A stretch of 64,000 nt of DNA from assembly GCA_030180135.1 (NCBI GenBank), contig CM058231.1, forward strand, positions 26,973,034 to 27,037,033, in the 5' to 3' direction. Below the pieces are notes generated by a model. The model ran no database searches, was not told where the DNA came from, and saw only the letters and a program-made list of their open reading frames with translations. Positions 23,666 to 33,714 of the stretch are shown in pieces. A program made the position numbers and the translations under genes. How positions within the stretch are numbered: position 1 is the stretch's first letter; the number at the start of each line of letters is the position of its first letter. The DNA comes from Orychophragmus violaceus. Taxonomy: Eukaryota; Streptophyta; Magnoliopsida; Brassicales; Brassicaceae.

Positions 23666-24479
23666 ATCTCCCACTTGTACTGGAATCTCTGTATTCATAA
23701 TCCTTTTGTCTCAATATCTCGATTAGTCATAAGGCAAGATGAGTGTCATCCTTATAAAGCCTAATCTTGTTCATCGGACTCTGATTTGATACTGACAATC
23801 CAAACGACTCGGGACAGTCCGTTTGAGCATGGCCATGCATTTTCCAGTATTCAAATCTCCGATTGGCCTAGAGATATTCACTCCATTTATATTGGAGGGA
23901 CAAATCCCGTTTTGTTCCATCACTGTAAACTACTCATTTCGTAATGCACCCAAACAAGGTCCTTATAGCTATCGCATAACGACAGCGTTAGACAATGATC
24001 AAAGCGCATCAGTTCATGTGCAGTCACATGCATGCGAACTCAGGTCTAAGGACTATACTCTATAGTCGTAGTAAGAATCTCTTATGACACAGATATAAAT
24101 ATCCTGAAGAGTTCTTATAAGCGGGTCTAGTCCGGTCGTATGTTCCCCACATACACCTATGTACTGACTTTGATGCCGCGCATCTATGACACACTGAGAC
24201 TTTGTCATAAGTCACATACCAATCTAGTCTCACACGGTTGTTGGTGTTCCAATTTCAACAACCTTTGACTAGGGACTGAATGATACAAGCCATCTATCAA
24301 ATATAGGGTCTCATGATCAAGCTAAATGACTTTGATGACTCAAGATCAAGTCACTTACTTCGATGACCTATAAAATGGTTTATATCACTTTGGAACGATT
24401 ATTTCATCACAGTTAAAATAATCTTGAAATAATAATTTCATTAAACATCTTAAATGTTTTACAAGAACATATCTAATAA
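23666..24479 (-). other. Copia D polypurine tract and 3' non-coding region
   Basis: Begins with the polypurine tract complement (23666-23683). Nearly identical to that of B, C and F, including the 80-codon antisense frame at 23823-24065 (plus strand). Nothing else seen. Confidence 0.8.
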
Positions 24480-27029
24480 CTAAATAAAGCCCTTTAATAA
24501 CTCCCACTGAAATTAAGACTGCATCTTAATTTCACTTATCCTACAGCAACAGTCCGCGACTCGTGCTTAGGCCTAAGGAGTGGCTTTGTTAATAGATTAG
24601 CAACGTTCTCATTCATTGAAACTTGCTGATCTACTTAACATCTCTGTCATTTATCTCACGGAATAGGTTATACCTACCCTCAAGGTGTTTGGACCTCCGA
24701 TGTGCAGCTAGTCTCATCTATGCTGGGAATCACATCAAGTTCAGTGACGAACTCTTCTTTCCAAACAACCTCTTTCGCCGCTTTCCAAGCTGCGAAATGT
24801 TCAGCTTAAGTCATGGAGTCAGCAACAGTGCCTTGCACCGCCAGACAGACACAAGATATAACCGGACTGTGACAGGAAATCATCTTTGTCCGTTGGAAAC
24901 TTGCCTTTCAGACTCTATCGACTTGTAGCACCTCACTTTCTCCGTAAATCATGAATTTATCCTGTGTATTCCTTGAATACTTTAGGATACCCTTTACGGC
25001 AATCCAGTGATTCTTTGCTGGATTTGACTGGTCTTTACTTGTCTTGCTTAACATTAAAGCAACATTAAACAAGTACGTTTCATGGCATACATGATAGATC
25101 CAATTGCCGACGCATATGGAATCTTATCCATGCATTTAAGCTCAGCAGTTATCGTAGGACACTGTGTCTTGCTTAACGTAATGCCATGTGACATTGGCAT
25201 AAACCCTTCTTGCAATGCTGAAAACGTGTAGGACTTTGTCGGGATAAGAATCCTGACTTTGTCCTACCAGCTCTTTTGGATCTCTATCTTTAGATCCAAA
25301 ATCCAAGAACTACGTGGTTTTACCCATGTCAATCATAAAACCAACTCCCAAGCCAGTCCTTTACCGACTGCAGCATTGGGACGTTATATCCGAGAATCAG
25401 TATGTCTTCGACATACACTATGAGAAATGCAATAATGCTCCCACTTATCTATTAGTAAACGCACAGTTCCATTTCGTTCCTGTTCAAGTCAAAACCTTGA
25501 CTACTTCAACAGAACGAAGATTCCAACTCCGATATGTTTGCTTCCATCCATGAATGGATCAATAAAGCTAACTTACACATAGTGTAATTTTTCGGAGTCC
25601 GGGCTCACTATCGCTTCTTTGAATTTCGCAGATTCGTCGCTTTCAATGATCATCAGATCATGCGAACTTTCAATGATTATCAGGTTCAACTAATGACGAG
25701 AAATCACTCTCGGATTAGTAACTGATTCATTCTTGTCTGCGAACTTCAGGCTCCACAGGTGTAGATTCTACAGAAATCTGTAAATCCATCCGTTGCTCTC
25801 CCTCAACAGGTTGAGCAGTCACCTATATTACTCGAATTTCTTCGAGTTATACTTTTACTCCCACTGTTCTTCTTGGAAAATAACTTCCCTTCTTAGAAAA
25901 CAGAATGGACGTAAAAGTAACAAGCCTTGGTTTCCCTAGGACAACCAGCGAAGTAGCACAACTACAAATATTCAGTAAAGACGAATTTGGATCGATTCCA
26001 ATCCACATTTACGTGGTGTCTTTCAACTGATATTGGTGGAACTATTTCAGCGTAAACTTAGATATTTCTAGAGCGTTATTCTTAAATAATATCATGGAAG
26101 ATTCGTGTGACTCATCTTTAATCATTTCTAATAAGATCTGATTCTTTCTCACAGAAACACCTTCAGGTTTTCAGGAGAAATGAGCTGTGAAACGATTTCA
26201 CACTCATTCAGATGATCACACAATCAATGACTTAAGTATTCTCACTCGTGATCTAATCCAGAGTCTTAATACTTCTGTCATTCAGATCCTATACTTCATT
26301 CTGGAACTCTTTCGACCATGTCAAAGAATTCCGACTTGTGTCTCATCTAATGAACACAGTCACACTCACTGAAGTAATCAGTAGAGACAATGAAGTACAG
26401 GAAATTTTCTCTGGCATTACTGCTCATTGGGCCACATACATGAGTATGTTCCAGGTCCAATAAGCCTTTGGGCCTTTCTCTAGCTCGGCTAAGATAGGCC
26501 CTTTTCCTTTTGGTCCAGTAAACAGAATTCAAGTCTCATAAGATATCTTATCAAATGAGCCCAACAGTCCATAACTATGGGATTTCTGAATCCGACTTAC
26601 TCTATGTGACCAAGACTTTTATGCCAAGAAAAATCAGGTTTAATTCATTAGATTTAAACCAATTCGGTATTTATGTTACATTTAGGCACTCTTTGGTTTA
26701 AGATATAAAACCCATTCCATGAATAGGGTGCTACAATTAATATTTCATTTAGATCAAAAGAACAAAAACTTGTCTTTTATCAAAATGAAAAACATTCAAA
26801 TTCTTACAAGAAAATGAAAGACAACTCTGCTTAAAGCAGGTACATTGTAGCAATTACTTAATACAAAACCAAGCCTCAAAGGGATCTATAAGTGAAAACC
26901 CTACGGCTGAGGCAGCATCCCAAGCTCCTTCCAGACATGTAGTTTCACTTGCCCTTCCTTCAAAGTTCTATTGTTGCTTAGGCTCTGCATATTATCACAA
27001 ATATCAGTGCCACAACCAGTATCCAATAC
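24480..27029 (-). pseudogene. Copia D decayed pol
   Basis: Remnants of RNase H (about 24540-25100), RT (about 25100-25560) and integrase (about 25900-26600, e.g. GLLDLEHTHVCGPMSSNARENF at 26347-26532) on the minus strand, full of stops and frameshifts. A protease DTGCGTDICDN stretch lies just downstream of the gag stop (about 26980-27030). The same damaged pol, with many shared lesions, is present in F, so the decay predates the split of D and F. Confidence 0.85.
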
Positions 27030-27920
27030 CTATAAGGTAGAACTTGAAGTAATAACATGAATATCTGAGGAAGTAGTCTCATACATCAACTTCAACTCCT
27101 CATTATCTTCCATGAATTTAATGCAATTTCTCTTCCAATGCCCAGTCTCTTTGCAGTAGCAGCACTTACCAACGTAAGATGTATCTGACTCGGGCTCAGA
27201 AGACACACGCTTGCCATGATTCAAAATCTGGACAACTTTGTCTTCACCCTTGTCAGCATTAGGTTTAGTAAACCTACCCTTCTCATTCATGAGATTGTAC
27301 AGGGTACTCTTCACGTTTGGCTCAACTGTCTTGAGCATATCATGCAGTTCAGTCAGCGTCTTCGTTAAGCCTTTCTTGATATAGTTCCTTCTGAACTTAT
27401 CATAGCTTGACGGCAGTGACTGCAGAATGATCTCAGTTGCCAATTCTTGGCTAACTGGATAATCCAGTTTCCTCAGGTTATCAATGTAACCCATCATTTT
27501 ACTGACATGAGGACTAACTGGATGATCATTTGGTAGCTTGCAGCTAGTGAGAGACTTAACCAACTGGTATCTCTCCACTCTTATCTGCTCCTGAAATTTC
27601 AATTTCAGGCTGCTGATCATCTCTATTGGCGACTCCATGTTCTCATATTGCTTCCGCAAGTCTGAGTCCATCGTAGCCAATATCAGACCACGCACATCTA
27701 CCGCATCATTATAATGCTTATTCCAAGCATCATATACTGCATGAGAAGCATTGGACCCGATCCTCACGGGGAGAGCTCTCTCAAGGACATAGTCCTTTCT
27801 CTCCTGTCTGAGGACAAGCCTCAGGTTCCGCGACCAAGTCAAGAAATTTGATCCGTTCAGCTTGTCCATCTCAAGGACAGACCGGATCGAGAAAGTGTTT
27901 TGATTGTTTGTGCTAGTCAT
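27030..27920 (-). CDS. Copia D gag, 296 aa
   Basis: Intact Gag with an MTSTNNQNTFSIRSVLEMDK start, FLTWSRNLRLVLRQERKDY, ELATEIILQSLPSSYDKF, and a complete zinc knuckle CCYCKETGHWKRNC near residues 259-272. The frame closes at a TAG just before the protease VLDTGCG motif, where F reads Lys. It therefore encodes Gag alone, a plausible stand-alone product. The neighbouring pol is not translatable. The closest copy is F gag, with about ten visible amino-acid differences. Confidence 0.88.
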   Translation of the reverse strand: MTSTNNQNTFSIRSVLEMDKLNGSNFLTWSRNLRLVLRQERKDYVLERALPVRIGSNASHAVYDAWNKHYNDAVDVRGLILATMDSDLRKQYENMESPIEMISSLKLKFQEQIRVERYQLVKSLTSCKLPNDHPVSPHVSKMMGYIDNLRKLDYPVSQELATEIILQSLPSSYDKFRRNYIKKGLTKTLTELHDMLKTVEPNVKSTLYNLMNEKGRFTKPNADKGEDKVVQILNHGKRVSSEPESDTSYVGKCCYCKETGHWKRNCIKFMEDNEELKLMYETTSSDIHVITSSSTL

Positions 27921-27997
27921 AACTGAAAATTAAGATAAAAGGATTTTAGTTAATATGTTCAATATGATTAATCTTGTATTAAATTTAATATGATTAA

Positions 27998-28201
27998 TCA
28001 CGCATTATATTCAATAACATAAGTTACCCTCAATAGAATATAATGATTCCAAGATCCACATATAACTAAGATCAAAGTGGGCCACTGGCCGTCACCCAAC
28101 CTTAGCTTATATCGGTAAGCCCTATGTCGGCTAATTATATCCGTGATATAACTCTTGGTCGTGAATCTGGGCCCGAGGCCCAATCCACTCTGATGTCTCA
28201 A
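27998..28201 (-). other. uORF of 67 codons in Copia D leader
   Basis: Starts MRHQSGLGLGP, same length as in B, C and F, ending 77 bp before the gag ATG. No recognised function. Confidence 0.35.
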
Positions 28202-29092
28202 GGCCCGGGACTCCCGATGGCCTAGTCAAGAAAACCAGACTATACAGTCATGTAATCATTAATGTCTGGGACTCCCAATGACATTTATGAATCACAAACC
28301 GTCTTATCCACGCAAAAGTAGACACCCTCACACTGTAAGGCCATGAATACAATTGAATGGGCTTCGACAGCTGACATAGCCTGGACAAGACATCCAACGC
28401 TTGATATTATATGAGGTTCGTAGGTTTATTTTAAAATCATTCTCAAAATAGAAGATTACTATTTCGGGAAACTTTCTATTTTTGGAAACCTACTATTTTT
28501 GGAAACTTTCTAAAATTGGAAACTTTCTAAAACCGGAAACTTTCTAACTTTAAAAATTTCTTAAAATCCAAAACCCGCAAATCTAGAAACTTCTATTTTA
28601 AGAAACTTTCTAATTTCAAAATTTCGGAAACTTTAATTTAAAATCGACTTTTTAATTTTATAAAATAAATTTTAAATTAATCTGAAGAAAGACTCAAATA
28701 ATTGGCCCAATTGTTTTAACTTCTTGGCCCGAGGCCCAAGAATTGGTCCATGTCCAAGACATGACCCAATTGTCCAATTAAATGACATAACCGGTCTGGT
28801 TCATTAAAATTGGTCTAACCAAATTTTAATTACTACGATGACCACAATTGTCAACCGGTTATTTACTAAACCGGATTTTCTCAATTTATTTGGTCCAACC
28901 AAATCAAATTAGAAAATCCTGGTTTAGGCACAAAATCCAATAATTCTTTCGACATTGGATTTCTTATCCCGGTTTAACCAGACTTAATAAAATTATTAAA
29001 TCTGTTTATTAAACCAGGACGAATTAATTTTTAAATTAATTCAATAATTTTAAGCTTGTTGAATAATTCAAAATCACCAACAACTTAACAAT

Positions 29093-29094
<2 letters not shown>

Positions 29095-29126
<32 letters not shown>
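29095..29126. repeat. T(32) tract in Copia D leader
   Basis: Uninterrupted run of 32 T followed by GGATCACGATATC. It is absent from the other leaders, at the point where the D leader diverges. Confidence 0.9.
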
Positions 29127-29127
<1 letters not shown>

Positions 29128-29507
29128 GATCACGATATCAAGATAATGATTTTATTAGATATCAAGCGAAATCAACATCACCAATAATTATAAGCTTGTT
29201 CGTGAATCATCAGAAACAACAAGAACCAATAAACATGATTGTTTAATTCATTATTCGATGACATCATCAATGTTCATCAATAACGAGTTAATCTTATAAG
29301 AAGCAAAATCAATTGTTAATCTTTTCTAGTTTTTGAAAAAGCATCGTGACATTTAATAAAGCATCGTGACATCATCATCAATAAAGCATCGTGACATTTA
29401 AATCTTTTCTAGTTTTTGAGACTTGTTAATCACAACCTTACTACTAGTTTGATTCAACAATTTCAAACAACTATATGATTCAAAACAAGAAATCCTAACA
29501 GAACCTG

Positions 29508-29519
29508 GCTCTGATACCA
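29508..29519 (-). other. Copia D primer binding site (tRNA-iMet)
   Basis: The minus strand reads TGGTATCAGAGC next to the 5' LTR at 29521. Confidence 0.92.
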
Positions 29520-29520
29520 C

Positions 29521-30155
29521 TGAAGGATGTTTTGGTTGTTAATCCAGATTCAGTTCTCAGATTCAACAGTTCCTAAACATGCGGATCTAGGTTCTCTTGA
29601 ATAGAAACATTATGATCTCACCTTATACCTGTTTATGCAGCGGAAAGAGAAGGTATATCAGAGATCAGAGAGCCACCAAGTGATAACTCCTCCAGAGGTT
29701 CACACACGCACACCAAGCAGGAAGAGAGGCTGCTAGACCAAGCTGTGGGAGGCGCAGAGAGAGAGAAGAAAATCGCAGGGGGCTAGGGTTTTTAGGAATC
29801 AGACTTAAGTTTTATTTATAAAACTTGTCTAGTTCCTTTTGGGCTTTTGGGCCCAAATACCAATCTGATTAAATCCCTTGGATTTAATCAGACCCATTAA
29901 TCTCTCTCTAAGTACGACAAATGCCTGGCACTTTTACCGTACTTCTGCTAAGCCGTTCCTACACATTTTCCTGTTAGCTTAGGCGTGTGACCCATATGGG
30001 ATCATATAATAAAGGCAATAAGTCCGAGACTTATAGATCATGAGCGGACTCTAGCAAGCCATCATGACCCCCAGTATTATATGACTTATGTCTGATCATT
30101 GACATACTCTTACTTTCTAGAGACAGTACCGAGATTACTGGACACAATTCCAACA
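29521..30155 (-). repeat. Copia D 5' LTR (alpha)
   Basis: 635 bp, no difference from 23031-23665 seen by eye. Inverted repeat at 29865-29891. Followed by CTGAT. Confidence 0.96.
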
Positions 30156-30160
30156 CTGAT

Positions 30161-30796
30161 CTCGTGTTTACCTGGAGATTGGCAGCGGAAGATGGTCAGA
30201 TAAACGAGATCTCTGGAGCGCCTCAGATGCTGCGCCTCTACTGATAGTCCACACGCACACAAGCTGGAATCTGCCGGGATGCTAGTACCGGGGCTCAGAT
30301 CTCCGGGGCTCAGTTTCTAGAGGTTTCTGTGTTTTCTCTCTGAGAAAATACTCACTTGACGGCGCACCAATCAATTAGGTCGAATGTACAAAACGCGTTT
30401 ATATATCGACCTTAAAGTGAACCGAAACATCAGTCTCGGTTTCGCCTTTGTGTCGACCGACACACTTAGTGGTGTTGATCGACACACGTCATGTATCGAC
30501 CGACGCACCCAATGGTGTCGATCGATACACCTCTTTGAAACTTATATTCGATGTATATCCAATACACATCGATCAGATCATTTTCCAATGATCAATCCCA
30601 CAAGGACTATGTCCAACTTGCTTAGGTGTGTGACCCTGTAGGTTCATACGATACTGGAAATGAGTTACAACTCATTTGTCATAAGCGGTTTCTAGCAAAA
30701 CATTATGATTACCCAGTATCACATGAATTGTCCGATCTCGACAATACAACTATCTCTAGAGTGAGTACAATGTGATTTCAGGACATAATCCCAACA
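30161..30796 (-). repeat. Copia A 5' LTR (gamma), outer part
   Basis: Continues the LTR from 23030 after D and its TSD copy (30156-30160); total 733 bp. The palindrome pair at 30450/30472 has one core changed to TTGATCGA. Ends CCCAACA, followed by AGCTC (30797-30801). Confidence 0.95.
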
Positions 30797-30801
30797 AGCT
30801 C

Positions 30802-32255
30802 GGTGATCGCCGTTATTTTCTTCGGGTTTGCTTCAATTCCTATTCTCGTGACGATGTAGCCGAGGAATTCTCCCGACGTGACCGCGAACGTGCATTTCGC
30901 CGGATTCAGTTTCATTCCATACTTGTTTAAACTCGCAAAATATGTTGTGAGATGATCGATATGATCGTCCGCCAAGGTGAACTTGACGAGCATATCGTCA
31001 ATATAAACTTCCATTGTGTTGCCGAGCTGGTCAGCAAACATGCGATTCACGAGGCGTTGGTATGTCGCTCCTGCATTCTTGAGCCCGAGCGGCATAACCT
31101 TGTAGCAATATGTGCCGCGGTCGGTGATAAAGGAAGTCTTTTCCCGATCATCGGGGTGCATCATGATCTGGTTATACCCTGCAAAGGCGTCCATGAATGA
31201 TAGCAACGCGTGACCGGTGGTTGCTTCTACGAGCCGGTCGATGTGTGGCAGTGGGAAACTAACCTTGGGACACGCTTTGTTGAGATCAGTGAAATCTACA
31301 TACACTCTCCACTTACCGTTCTTCTTTTTCACCACCACGGGATTTGCCAGCCAGTCAGGATACTTCACCTCGGTGATCGAACCTGCCTTTAAAAGCCGTT
31401 CTACCTCATCGTTGACAGATTTGGCGCGCTCGGGACCGAGCTTCCTTCGTTTTTGTTTGACTGGTTTGAAAATCGGATCGACGTGCAGTTCGTGGCACGC
31501 GATGGTCGGGTCAACTCCGGTCATATCATTGGTGGTCTAGGAGAAGGTTGTGGCATTTTTCTTGAGAAATTCTACGAGCTTGTCTCGCAGATCTTCGCGG
31601 AGGTCGGCTCCTATTCCGACACAACGCTCGGGATCCTTTATGTCTATATTAACTTGTGTTACTGCATCTTTCGGCGGTCGATCGGGCGGTGGTAGCTCGA
31701 TTTTGGGCTCCTCTACTAGGTACGCCTGTGACTTTTGGCGCATTTTGTGCTCGATTCGGAAACATGTTCGGGATATTTTCTGGTCTCCTCGCAGAGTAAA
31801 TGCGCCGAATGGGGTGGGAAACTTGACGCATTGATGATAGGTGGACGGGACAGCTCTCATTTCGTGGATCCAGGGCGTGCCGAGGATGACGTTGTAGATG
31901 GCTGGTCGGTCGACGACAACGAATTTGATCAGCTTGGTGATTCGGCCGACGTAAACGGGAAGTTTGACTGTTCCGATTGTGTTGATTGAGTTTCCCGAGA
32001 AGCCGGTTAGTGGTCTCGTCGATGGCTTGATATGGTAATCGTTAAGTTCCATCCGTTGTAACGTCTCTCTGAAGATTAGATCTACCGAGCTTCCGGTGTC
32101 GATCAGAATCTTCTCGACTTCGCAGTCGCCGATCCGCATGGCGACGACGAGTGGATCGTTGTGCGGTCGGTCCACTCCCTCAGCATCGTGCTCGGTGAAG
32201 CTTATTTCGTTGCCGATCCTGAGCTCGTCAGTGGCGTTTCGTCGGTAATGCTGGG
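30802..32255 (-). pseudogene. G1 Gypsy protease and reverse transcriptase N-terminal part
   Basis: From 32255 downward one frame encodes an aspartic protease (ILIDTGSSVDLIF; NVILGTPWIHEMRA), then RT (YVDFTDLNKACPK, DAFAGYNQI, YCYKVMPLGLKNAGATYQ, and YIDDMLVKF as the catalytic YxDD). A TAG at 31537-31539 replaces the Trp of TFSWTTNDM between protease and RT. The frame runs to the A insertion at 30801 and continues at 1307. The apparent Met at 32268 lies in Copia E and is not the native start; the protein continues from gag at 39669 (..AMAAQ-HYRRN..). Confidence 0.92.
32251..32255. repeat. Target-site duplication CTGGG, left copy (Copia E)
   Basis: Recurs at 39665-39669; joining the flanks restores the gag-protease frame of G1. 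Confidence 0.96.
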
Positions 32256-32894
32256 TGTTGGATCCCACTGGATCTAGGGTTTGATATATTGAATGAAAAC
32301 CAACCTCGTTCTTACCTTTCTGGCAGCGGAATTGAGATGGTGAACGAGATCAGTGGAGCAACGCAAACACCTTGCCTCTACCAGATACACACGCACGCTC
32401 GCTGGAAACGGGATGCTATTGCCGGATCAACGGGAATCGATTCTCTCTGGTGTTTCTACTGTTTCTATCAAGAAAAGTGGACTGCTTCGTGTTTAGGTCG
32501 AAACTTACTTGTTATATTCGACCTAAAACACAATTAACGGGCCAGACTTAATCAAGTCTTAATTCGAAAAGCCTTTCGAAAAACCCGAACTGTGTCGACC
32601 GACACACAAGCTGTGTCGATCGAAACAACACCATTTTATCGATTATAATGTGTATCCAATACACATTAATATGATCATTACCATAATGATCATTCCCATG
32701 TCGTAGCTTCCAGTTTGCTTAGGTGTGTGACCCTATAGGATCATATGGTACTGGTAGTAAGTCCATAACTTACAGATTGCAAGAGGCTTCTAGCAAAACA
32801 TTGCAACCGCCCAGTACTATACGAATGTCTGATCTCGACACACAACTATCATCAGGAGTGAGTACAAGTGTGATTTCAGGACACTATCCCAACA
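32256..32894 (-). repeat. Copia E 3' LTR (delta)
   Basis: 639 bp, TGTTGGATCC to ATCCCAACA. Its U3 start is related to the gamma LTR of A. Palindrome pair at 32592/32613, 21 bp apart. Confidence 0.96.
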
Positions 32895-33714
32895 ATCTCC
32901 CACTTGTACTGGAATCATCAATTCCTATAATCCTTTTGTCTCTATATCTCGATTTGGCATAAGGCAAGATTGGTGTCATCCTTATTAAGCCAACATCGTG
33001 TTTATCGAACTCCTGATCTCATACTGAACATTACAAACAACTGAACTACAGTTCGTTTGAGTGCGGCCACACATTTTCTCAGTATTAAATCTTCGATAGG
33101 CCCTGAGATATTTATCTCCCGTTATACAGGAGGGACAAATCCCATCTTGTTCCATCCCTGTTTCAACGCACACTTTATGATATACTTGAACAGTGCCGTT
33201 ATAGTCGCCAGTTACGGGTCGACGTTTGACAAAGTCAAAGTGTACCAATTCATATGCAAGAAAGCATGATGAACTCAGGTATAAGGACTATACTCTATAG
33301 TCGTAATGAGAACCTCTTATGACACATATATAACTATCTTGTAGACTTCTCATTAGCGGGTCATGTCCGATCATATGTTCACTAACATATATCTATGTGA
33401 CTGACTGTGATAATCATATCATTGGCTCCATGAAACTTAGCCAACAGTCACCTCACAATCTAGTCTCTAACGGTTGTCAGTGTCCCAATTCTACAACCTC
33501 GACTAGGGACAAAATAATTTATTAACTTATAGGGTTTCATGATCAAGTCCTCAACTTGATGACCTATAATATGTCATAAACTTATTTTGGGACCATTATT
33601 TAGATCACAATAAATAATGCTGAAATCAAATTTCATTAAACATTTCCAAAAGAATGTTTACAAGAGCGTCTTATTATAACTAAAACAAAACTAAAACTCC
33701 CACTAGAATCAAGA
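32895..33714 (-). other. Copia E polypurine tract and 3' non-coding region
   Basis: Begins with the polypurine tract complement (32895-32912). Related to the same block in A. Short frames exist on both strands (32985-33248 minus, 33057-33269 plus), without known relatives. Confidence 0.8.

Larger units (their letters stand above)
27921..29507 (-). other. Copia D 5' leader
   Basis: The gag-proximal part (to about 29035) matches the leaders of C and F, with the uORF at 27998-28201 and the GAAACTTTC array at about 28455-28640. The LTR-proximal 460 bp (29036-29500) is unrelated to them. It holds a T tract at 29095-29126 and three AAAGCATCGTGACAT repeats (about 29338, 29358, 29382) in place of the TCGATCGA cluster. 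Confidence 0.8.
23031..30155 (-). mobile_element. Copia element D (alpha LTR), gag-only body
   Basis: 7,125-bp minus-strand element inside the 5' LTR of A, TSD CTGAT. LTRs at 23031-23665 and 29521-30155 are 635 bp and appear identical. Primer site 29508-29519; polypurine tract complement after 23665. gag (27030-27920) is open, but pol (24480-27029) is a wreck. Identical LTRs with a ruined pol imply recent movement using another element's enzymes (inference). Confidence 0.95.
1313..30796 (-). mobile_element. Ty1/Copia element A (gamma LTR), containing B, C and D
   Basis: LTRs are 1313-2047 and 22934-23030 plus 30161-30796. The 5' LTR is on the right, the primer site is at 22921-22932 and the polypurine tract is next to 2047. 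TSD is AGCTC. Copia B (carrying C) interrupts its 3' non-coding region at 2625/17918 and Copia D interrupts its 5' LTR at 23030/30156. Its own sequence is only about 7.1 kb: 1313-2625, 17923-23030 and 30161-30796. gag is open up to the zinc knuckle while pol is heavily decayed. I count about 12 substitutions and a 2-nt length difference between its LTRs, the most of the six Copia elements, as expected for the host of the others. Confidence 0.95.

Noticed and set aside
32256..32268. Met at 32268 as the start of the G1 protease
   Set aside because: These codons belong to the Copia E LTR; the native frame continues from G1 gag at 39669.
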